From positions 1-29,821 of IMG/VR virus record IMGVR_UViG_3300047476_000515: a stretch of DNA of 29,821 nt; one strand, 5' to 3'. Below, in pieces: positions 23,773 to 29,821 of the stretch; within the stretch, counting starts at the first letter, position 1, and every line of letters begins with the position of its first letter. The position numbers and the translations under genes are program-made. The notes below the pieces were generated by a model. That model did not search any database, had not been told where the DNA came from, and saw only the letters and a list, made by a program, of their open reading frames with translations. This DNA comes from a virus.

Positions 23773-23796
23773 ACCTAGCCCGTTCAAAAGCTAGGT
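23773..23796 (-). terminator. intrinsic terminator after protease gene
   Basis: A 7-bp stem ACCTAGC / GCTAGGT has a 10-base loop. On the minus strand it is followed by T7. It isolates the tape measure-holin-protease transcript from the scaffold-capsid transcript. Confidence 0.8.
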
Positions 23797-23821
23797 AAAA
23801 ACATTGTTTTTATGGCACAAC

Positions 23822-25744
23822 CTATATATCGGTTCCCAAAATCTTTTTTATCTTCTCATAGGTCTTCATTGCTTCAAGCTCCTCCAGATCAACTAAAATA
23901 CCTTCGATAGAAAATCCACGCAATTCACCAGCTTTAACTCTTGCCCAAGTTGCTGCATCTTCTACTTTTACTGAAATAACCCAAGAACCAATTGGTAAAT
24001 CATAACCGTAAAGAGTATTTGCTTTATCATCTGGTGTTTCTACAATCCAACTTTCAAATATGTATGCACCAGCAGTATTCTCTTCGTGATCTGTATTTAA
24101 TTCATGTACTCTACCTTCTTTAAAATATTTTAGAGCTATTTCTTTAATTGTTTCTGGTGAGAATTTAACAAAATACTTTTGACCATCTTCGTCTACTCTC
24201 AAGATTTTCATATCTGGAACCATAGCAGGTCCTACTAAAATCTGTTGCTCTTCAGCTGCAAAACTAAAAATAGATTCATTAACAGTATTATAATAACCAT
24301 TTTTAGCCATATCTTTAGGTTTAATTCCAGCTGTGCCAGCTGCAGGTCCTAAATCTTGTATGTATATTTTACCATCTTTAGTAGATTTAACTAAAAAGTC
24401 ATTCCATCTGTGTTTGCAATTTGGTCCGCCTTTATATTTAAAAAGACTATATGAAGCGCCATTATGACCAAATCCTGGATTAGCTATTAAACTGTCAAAG
24501 GATTGGATTTGTTGTTTAGTATAATATAAATCAGCACTAACCATTTGTCTACAGAAACTTCTTGAATCAGATCCAATATCACCCATATATTTATAAAGTA
24601 TCAATTCTCTATCTTTAGCTTGCGAAGCTTCAGCTGGATTTGTACCTGGTGTAATTGCTTGTGCAAATTGCATATCAAATAGTTTACCTAAATCTTCTTC
24701 TTTAGTACCTATTTCTTTTGCCACTGCGATAATAGTATCTACTACGTATTGATCTTTGGTCCAAGAATTGTCGCACTCAGACTGCGCTAAAATAGCTCTG
24801 GTAACAATATCTTTTTTCTTTTTAGGTACTTGATCTACATACGCAGGTAATCCAGCTACATCAATATCAAAATCTATAGTGTCTAATCCTATTGCTTTAA
24901 CAAAATTATTTAAATTATAGATAACACCTTCTTCTTCGAAACTTTTAATCATTTCTATTGCAATCTCTTTACGATTTTCAATATCATCTACTTGTAAAAG
25001 AATATCTATAATACCATTTACCATTTCTGTATCTTCAACAACACTAAAGTCTTCACCTCTAATCTCTTTTAGTTTATTAGATGCCCATTCAATACCAGCT
25101 TGTCCTCCCCATGCATCAACCATTAAACCACCACAACCTTCTGTATATGGTACATCTTTATATTGTAGGTGTCTTGCGAATGAAGCCATACGTGCAATAG
25201 TCTCTTCTGAGATGTTCTCGCCTTTGGCTAATTGATTAGCTCTTGTCCAACCAACTGCAGTGCCACAATCTATATTTGGATTTTTATCTCTAAATTCTAA
25301 TGATCTTTTAGCTGCATTTTTAGCAGATTCTGGGTAATCATTATATGATTCAAACTTTTCTGTAATAGGTGCATTGTCTGCACCACATTTATGGCAGATG
25401 TATGGATCTTCACCGCCATCTACTAAATCCCATGACCAACCACAAGAGCATTTTATTTCTTTAAACTTTTTAAAGTCTTTGTTTTCCCAATATGAATAAC
25501 AAATTGCTGCAGCTTGATCTTGATCTTTACCTTCGCCTATTACTACAGGAATACAACGACTAATAAATTCATCTTCTGATTCACCAGCACTTGGATTTAC
25601 AAACTTTTCAATCTTTTGAGTATTAAAATAGTGAAAGTCCAACATAATTGCTGGTTCTTCTACTAACGAGATCTTTTTAACACCTGATACTTCATCAGTT
25701 TCAAGAATTCCAAGATCTATAATTTTCTTTTTATTTGGTTCCAT
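23822..25744 (-). CDS. multidomain head protein with XkdF-type prohead protease
   Basis: The protein is 640 aa with several parts. The N terminus has KKISLVEEPAIMLDFHYF (24-41), typical of Bacteroidota phage proteases. A Cys motif follows at about 64-82, then a zinc ribbon with Cys99, Cys101, Cys117 and Cys120. A domain at 135-230 includes NIDCGTAVGWTRANQLAKG and WGGQAGIEWA. At 298-319 a stretch resembles the capsid N terminus. At 393-447 is a Mu-F/SPP1-gp7-like head motif (DSRSFCRQM and KYKGGPNCKHRW). At about 505-620 is an XkdF-like protease with His547 (GRVHELN), His553 and Ser612 in RGFSIEG. It probably matures the prohead. Domains 1-4 are unusual fusions. A terminator follows. Confidence 0.85.
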   Translation of the reverse strand: MEPNKKKIIDLGILETDEVSGVKKISLVEEPAIMLDFHYFNTQKIEKFVNPSAGESEDEFISRCIPVVIGEGKDQDQAAAICYSYWENKDFKKFKEIKCSCGWSWDLVDGGEDPYICHKCGADNAPITEKFESYNDYPESAKNAAKRSLEFRDKNPNIDCGTAVGWTRANQLAKGENISEETIARMASFARHLQYKDVPYTEGCGGLMVDAWGGQAGIEWASNKLKEIRGEDFSVVEDTEMVNGIIDILLQVDDIENRKEIAIEMIKSFEEEGVIYNLNNFVKAIGLDTIDFDIDVAGLPAYVDQVPKKKKDIVTRAILAQSECDNSWTKDQYVVDTIIAVAKEIGTKEEDLGKLFDMQFAQAITPGTNPAEASQAKDRELILYKYMGDIGSDSRSFCRQMVSADLYYTKQQIQSFDSLIANPGFGHNGASYSLFKYKGGPNCKHRWNDFLVKSTKDGKIYIQDLGPAAGTAGIKPKDMAKNGYYNTVNESIFSFAAEEQQILVGPAMVPDMKILRVDEDGQKYFVKFSPETIKEIALKYFKEGRVHELNTDHEENTAGAYIFESWIVETPDDKANTLYGYDLPIGSWVISVKVEDAATWARVKAGELRGFSIEGILVDLEELEAMKTYEKIKKILGTDI

Positions 25745-25751
25745 AGTATAT

Positions 25752-26234
25752 CTATTTTAATTTATCAGTCTCATTTTTGATGTCTTTAGCTCTAGCTGTC
25801 AACTCTTTAAAGTAATCCCAAAAACCTTTCTTTTTAACTGCTTTAAAGTTTTCGTCAATAGAAAATAACTCTATTGAAATTAAAGTTAAAGCAACTAATT
25901 TAGTAGCTAATAAAGGAACAGTAAAAAATTGTTGAATGATGTCATTTAAAATAAATTTATCAACAGCAAAAATTAGAACTACAGTTGCTTGATATAAAAA
26001 CATCTTTGAGATGATCTGACTCAATTTTCTTGAGGTAACTGTTTGTTTTAGTTTTTTAGCTTTCCAAACACCCATAATAGTATCTGCAATAATACAAATA
26101 CCTACGGTTATCATTATACCGTGTATTGGTAATAAAAAAGCAGCTATTGCCATCATAATTCTATGTGCACTGCTCTGTAAAGCAAGTGCTAAATATTTTA
26201 TTTGTTCCATAAAGCAGGCGTACAAGGTTTCCAT
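25752..26234 (-). CDS. phage holin-like membrane protein
   Basis: The protein is 160 aa with three hydrophobic helices at about 27-56, 75-96 and 104-124. The first two are separated by a basic loop (KAKKLKQTVTSRKLSQ), and a charged C-terminal tail (LTARAKDIKNETDKLK) follows. The order and the IELFSIDENFKAVKKKGFWD segment after the third helix fit the holin_4/toxin-secretion holin family. Holins form inner-membrane lesions that time lysis. Its ATG overlaps the tape-measure stop by one base, and Met9 is an alternative start. No endolysin is evident nearby, which is odd, so a structural membrane role cannot be excluded. Confidence 0.65.
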   Translation of the reverse strand: METLYACFMEQIKYLALALQSSAHRIMMAIAAFLLPIHGIMITVGICIIADTIMGVWKAKKLKQTVTSRKLSQIISKMFLYQATVVLIFAVDKFILNDIIQQFFTVPLLATKLVALTLISIELFSIDENFKAVKKKGFWDYFKELTARAKDIKNETDKLK

Positions 26235-28639
26235 TATATTTTTGCTAAATCATTAATGCGTTTGTCAGCTTCTTGTTGACTTGAAACGTCACTCGCAACA
26301 ACATATGTTTTAAAGATAGGTGCTGCGTTATTGCCACCTCCATTTTGAGTTTGTATTGGTGCACCGCCACCAGCTTGGTTAATTTGGTTTAATAAACCAC
26401 CAAACATTTCAGTTGAATTAGCATTAATAACAGATTCGCCATTTGATAACATAGCAGGAATAGAATCTGACACACTAGTGCCTGCGCCTGACACATAACC
26501 ACCACTTGCAAATTTGCTAGCAGATGGTCTTGGCGCTGCACCTCCGCCTCCACCACTAGAAATATTTCCAGTTGGTGTTTGTACTGACATAATTTTCTTT
26601 ACATTCATTAAACCACCAGCAATAGCCACACCTGCAGCAACTGCTGCTAATGCAGGACCTATAACAGGTATACCTACTAATGATTTATAGGCTTTAGTCG
26701 CAGATTGATATGTATCAATAGTAGTACCAGCAATTGCAATTGCTTTACCTGCTACTGTATCTTGACCTGCTAAAGCTGATGCATTTTGTAATAAACTAGA
26801 AATAGCATTTAAATTTGCTTCTTTAGCTGCTGCAGCTGCATCATCAATTTCTTTTCTGGCTTTTGCATTCTCTGCTATAGCCATAGTTCTTTGATCTTCA
26901 TTCTCAAAAGTCATTTCAGTAATTAACTTTTGATTAGCATCGTTTAACGCTATTTTTTCTGCATATGTTGTTCCTTCTTGTTGGATTTGCCATTGATTGA
27001 AAGCCAATTCGTCTTCCATATCTTTTTGTTTAAATCCAGCATTTTGTTCATCAACCTTTGCTTGGTTAACAGCTTTAACAGCAGCAATCTTTTCACCTTT
27101 TTGTGTTTCGGTTAACTCAGATGCATTAATTTCTGCAATTTGTTTATCGAGTTCTATTTGTAATTCTGCCGCAGCACGTGTTCTTGCATTCTCAATATTT
27201 AACAAGAACGCATTATTTTTGATCTCTTCTAATTCCTTTTGGAATGTAGCTTCTTTTTCTTTTTTAGCTTCAGCTTGAGTATCTAAAAGGTTTTGAGTCT
27301 CTTGCGCTTGTGTAACACCTAATTGCTTTTGTTGAGCGTATAACGAATTTAAATACTTTTGCTCTTCAGCAGTTAAAGCTTTTTTCTTGGCAAGTTTATC
27401 GATTTCAACTTGTACTAATGCTTGTGCATTCTTTTGTTGAATCTCTAATTCTTTTTGGGCTTTTTGATCTGCATCTTTAATAGCATCTATTTCAGCTTTT
27501 TGCTTTAACTCTAAAATCTTTTTTTCGGATTCTACAGTTTTATCTTGTATTTCTTTTAAATGCTCGTTATATTTTTCTTTACGCTCTTTCTCTTTTTCTG
27601 CAGCTTTTGTATTAGCTTCTTTAGCTTTATCTTGTTTTTGTTTATCGTATGCCGCTTGATCAATTAGTGCTTGATTATTTAAATCTTTAACAGCTGCTTG
27701 AAGTTCTGTTAATTTCTTTTTCTTGTCATCATCTAACTCTCCATCAATTTGTTGTAGTTTTAACAATTGATTAATAGCTGCAGTTCTAGATGCAACTTCT
27801 TCTTGGTTAATCTTTTTCTTTTGTGCTAGCAATTGCTCTTCAGTTGCACCTTGTGCTTCCATTAAAGCTAATCTTCTTTTACTTGCAGCAATCATTTTAT
27901 TTTGTGCAGATCCTACATCATCTAAAGATGAAATAACCTTTTCTGCATTATCTCTTGTTTTTGCTGTAGCAGAATCGTCAATTAAACCAAATGTTAATGC
28001 TGATGCAAGATCTCTGGCTTTGCCAATAACGAAATCTATAGCATCGCCAAGTGGTTTAAACGCGGCGCCGAACTTTTTAACTGCACCAATAGCAACTGTC
28101 ACACCTATTACTAATGCAGCAAGTGCAGTTACAATTAAACCAATTGGATTGGCAGATAAAATAGCATTAGTAATTAGAGCTTCTTTACCAAAAAGTCTAG
28201 TTGCAACGGCTGCAGCCTTTTCAGTTGTAGTTCTCAATGCAACTGCAGCATCTACTTTTAGTTCTGCAATTTGTCTAGCATTTAACGCTGCTGTGATTAA
28301 CCCGTTTGCTGTAGATGAAATAGTTCCTAAAGCTTTAGATTCTACTCCAAAACTTTTTAAAGCTCCTTCAGCAACATCAAATGAGCCTGAAATACCACCA
28401 GCAAGATCATTGAACTGATCTTTGACTTCTTTGGTTCTAGTATCGTTCTTGAATTCTTTAACAGCAGCTTTGGCTTGTTGAATTCTACCTACTATTTCTT
28501 CATATGCAGCGCTACCATAGTCTGCGCTAGCTGCTTCTTTAGTTAAATCTCTAATGGCACCTTGCAATTCAGTCAAAGATTTGACCGTTTGTTCAACACC
28601 ATTAACTTTTATCGAGAAACCTACTTCGTTATTTGCCAC
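26234..28639 (-). CDS. tail tape measure protein (GTG start)
   Basis: The protein is 801 aa. The start is GTG at 28639, since in-frame stops lie upstream and no ATG is close. The N-terminal VGFSIKVNGVEQTVKSLTEL and helices match tape-measure openings. A hydrophobic stretch (161-186, SANPIGLIVTALAALVIGV) resembles the membrane-inserting part. Long Lys/Glu/Ala coiled coils run from about 245 to 620. A C-terminal hydrophobic region and FASGGYVSGAGTSVSDSIPA complete the pattern. At about 0.15 nm per residue, the family rule predicts a tail of about 120 nm. The TAATG junction couples it to the holin gene. Confidence 0.9.
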   Translation of the reverse strand: MANNEVGFSIKVNGVEQTVKSLTELQGAIRDLTKEAASADYGSAAYEEIVGRIQQAKAAVKEFKNDTRTKEVKDQFNDLAGGISGSFDVAEGALKSFGVESKALGTISSTANGLITAALNARQIAELKVDAAVALRTTTEKAAAVATRLFGKEALITNAILSANPIGLIVTALAALVIGVTVAIGAVKKFGAAFKPLGDAIDFVIGKARDLASALTFGLIDDSATAKTRDNAEKVISSLDDVGSAQNKMIAASKRRLALMEAQGATEEQLLAQKKKINQEEVASRTAAINQLLKLQQIDGELDDDKKKKLTELQAAVKDLNNQALIDQAAYDKQKQDKAKEANTKAAEKEKERKEKYNEHLKEIQDKTVESEKKILELKQKAEIDAIKDADQKAQKELEIQQKNAQALVQVEIDKLAKKKALTAEEQKYLNSLYAQQKQLGVTQAQETQNLLDTQAEAKKEKEATFQKELEEIKNNAFLLNIENARTRAAAELQIELDKQIAEINASELTETQKGEKIAAVKAVNQAKVDEQNAGFKQKDMEDELAFNQWQIQQEGTTYAEKIALNDANQKLITEMTFENEDQRTMAIAENAKARKEIDDAAAAAKEANLNAISSLLQNASALAGQDTVAGKAIAIAGTTIDTYQSATKAYKSLVGIPVIGPALAAVAAGVAIAGGLMNVKKIMSVQTPTGNISSGGGGGAAPRPSASKFASGGYVSGAGTSVSDSIPAMLSNGESVINANSTEMFGGLLNQINQAGGGAPIQTQNGGGNNAAPIFKTYVVASDVSSQQEADKRINDLAKI

Positions 28640-28674
28640 TTTGTGTAAATCTTTTTATAATTATAAATATAAAA

Positions 28675-28697
28675 AAGAGGTGTTTTGAACACCTCTT
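28675..28697 (-). terminator. terminator between giant tail protein and tape measure
   Basis: A 10-bp stem AAGAGGTGTT / AACACCTCTT has a 3-base loop. On the minus strand it is followed by T6. It separates the giant tail gene from the tape-measure transcript. Confidence 0.85.
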
Positions 28698-28709
28698 CTT
28701 CGACTTTTT

Positions 28710-29821
28710 TTAGCATATGTCTGTTGCTGTTGCTATATATGAACCACCTATGACATTTAAAGAACCTTGTCTAATACAAACTCCAGTGGTTGCAAAGTTA
28801 CCTGGATATATGTCACCATACAAAATTTCATCGATGCAAGATAATGCGTTCCAACTGATTATATTACCAGATGTGTTTTGTATTCTATAAACAGCATAAC
28901 AATCACCGATTCCACAATCTGTAGTACAATCAAAGGTATTAACTACGTTTCCATTATTAATAACTTGTAATGCTATACCAAAATTGTATGCATAATAACC
29001 ATTTAGTGCAAATGCAGTCCCTTGTGGATTTGTATATAAAACAGCGTTCGAACTCCAGTTTGGATTTAAACCATACACTGTAATACTTGCATATGATCCA
29101 CCGCCACAAGATACACAAAGATTTGCATCAAATGTTACATCAAATTGATATAAAGTATTACAATTACATGTGCTAACATTAGTATAACCAATAATTAAAC
29201 CATTACCATCTACTTCAGCAATTGTACCACCATCAGAGTACCAACCTGGTGCAGCGAATGAGGTACCTGTTTCGTTTGCATATAAAATAGTAGAATTAAC
29301 TAAAGTTGTTGCATTACCATAAATTACAGTATTGTATGGAGTTGCACAAAAAGCTGCACATGGAGATTCATTACTGTATGATATATTAATTGGGTATACA
29401 ATCGGAGGCGTTTGATAAAGCACTTCTGATAAAGTGTATACAAAATCTGTGTCACCTGGATTTGAGAATCCAGTTCCTACATTAAACGCAGTAATTGGAC
29501 TACCATCTGTTTTGTTTATTTTAACTAAATTAGATGAAGCAAAACTTCTATAACTATTAAATTTACCCCACGAATATAATCCATCTGATACAGCTAATAT
29601 TTCTATTCTATTACCAACTGGACTGAAAGGTTCAGTATTATTATTAAAAGTAGTATTTAGTGTCCCGTCAAAATTTAATTTAGCAACTCTAAATGATGCT
29701 GTACCATTATATGAAGCAAATTCTCCACTATAATATAAACCTGTTGAATCTGCTTGTATAGCTTCTGCACCATTATTAAATCCTGTAGTAACACCTGAAT
29801 TAAAAGTTGCATTAGGTGTTC
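28710..29821 (-). CDS. giant tail protein, C-terminal part (starts beyond right edge)
   Basis: The frame is open from the right edge (codon phase: last two bases of a codon at 29821-29820) to TAG/TAA-type stop at 28712-28710, giving 369 complete residues. The GTG at 29423 is not a real start, since the reading frame continues upstream without a stop. The first part has delta-60-type repeats (GTPNATFNSG, LNFDGTLNTTFN). The remainder is Cys-rich modules (CAAFCATPYN, CNCNTLYQF, CVSCGGG) like those of the left-end gene. It is probably the C terminus of that same protein. Cys-rich modules on both sides of the repeats suggest a duplicated or symmetric architecture. It ends before a terminator. Confidence 0.8.
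   Translation of the reverse strand, partial: TPNATFNSGVTTGFNNGAEAIQADSTGLYYSGEFASYNGTASFRVAKLNFDGTLNTTFNNNTEPFSPVGNRIEILAVSDGLYSWGKFNSYRSFASSNLVKINKTDGSPITAFNVGTGFSNPGDTDFVYTLSEVLYQTPPIVYPINISYSNESPCAAFCATPYNTVIYGNATTLVNSTILYANETGTSFAAPGWYSDGGTIAEVDGNGLIIGYTNVSTCNCNTLYQFDVTFDANLCVSCGGGSYASITVYGLNPNWSSNAVLYTNPQGTAFALNGYYAYNFGIALQVINNGNVVNTFDCTTDCGIGDCYAVYRIQNTSGNIISWNALSCIDEILYGDIYPGNFATTGVCIRQGSLNVIGGSYIATATDIC

Noticed and set aside
28020-28418. 132-aa plus-strand ORF
   Set aside because: Antisense shadow of the Ala-rich tape measure N-terminal half.
28710-29423. GTG at 29423 as start of a 237-aa gene
   Set aside because: The same frame continues open to the right edge and carries delta-60 repeats, so it is internal.

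Overview
The window is almost certainly most of the genome of a siphovirus-like tailed phage of a Bacteroidota host, probably Flavobacteriia-like. The DNA is AT-rich by eye. Starts lack Shine-Dalgarno sequences and sit behind A/T-rich leaders. The capsid protein, the XkdF-type protease (N-terminal SLVEEPAI) and the small tail-tube-like protein are of types I associate with Bacteroidota phages. Every convincing gene lies on the minus strand, so transcription runs from high to low coordinates; the listed plus-strand ORFs are shadows.

Layout in transcription order. 29821-28710 is the C-terminal end of a giant Cys-rich/delta-60-repeat tail protein. Then come the tape measure (28639-26234), holin-like protein (26234-25752), multidomain head protease (25744-23822) and a terminator. 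A structured leader precedes the scaffold (23674), major capsid (23053) and tail-tube-like protein (22050), which end at a palindromic terminator. Next is the host-recognition block: a 165-aa protein, two paralogous collagen-like fibres, two tiny genes and a beta-helix tailspike (17844-16159). A 457-bp non-coding region follows, with three terminator-like hairpins and a duplicated AT-rich element. The early/replication block (15701-12378) holds an initiator-like winged-helix protein, a DnaC-like helicase loader, an HNH endonuclease and unknowns. The packaging/connector block holds portal (12322), connector, DUF5681-like protein, sigma-region-4-like HTH protein, small membrane proteins and large terminase (8641-7415). 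Last is the tail block: tail terminator, HK97-gp10-like protein, a frameshifted tail chaperone pair, a distal-tail-like protein and the giant tail protein from 4147 off the left edge.

Both ends of the window carry the same kind of delta-60 repeat and the same Cys-rich modules. The likeliest reading is one gene of roughly 1,750 residues or more, broken where a circular or permuted genome was opened, with a few tens of bases missing.

The most notable observations are: a probable programmed -1 frameshift on a run of nine T in the tail chaperone gene, opening a 95-codon frame that stops just before the next start; the mosaic giant tail protein; a peptide shared by the head protease and the capsid N terminus; a three-way-junction leader before the capsid genes; a duplicated terminator-plus-element module; and two small genes (49 and 28 codons). 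I see no DNA polymerase, primase, integrase, recognisable endolysin, tRNA or CRISPR. The phage probably recruits host replication through its initiator and helicase loader.
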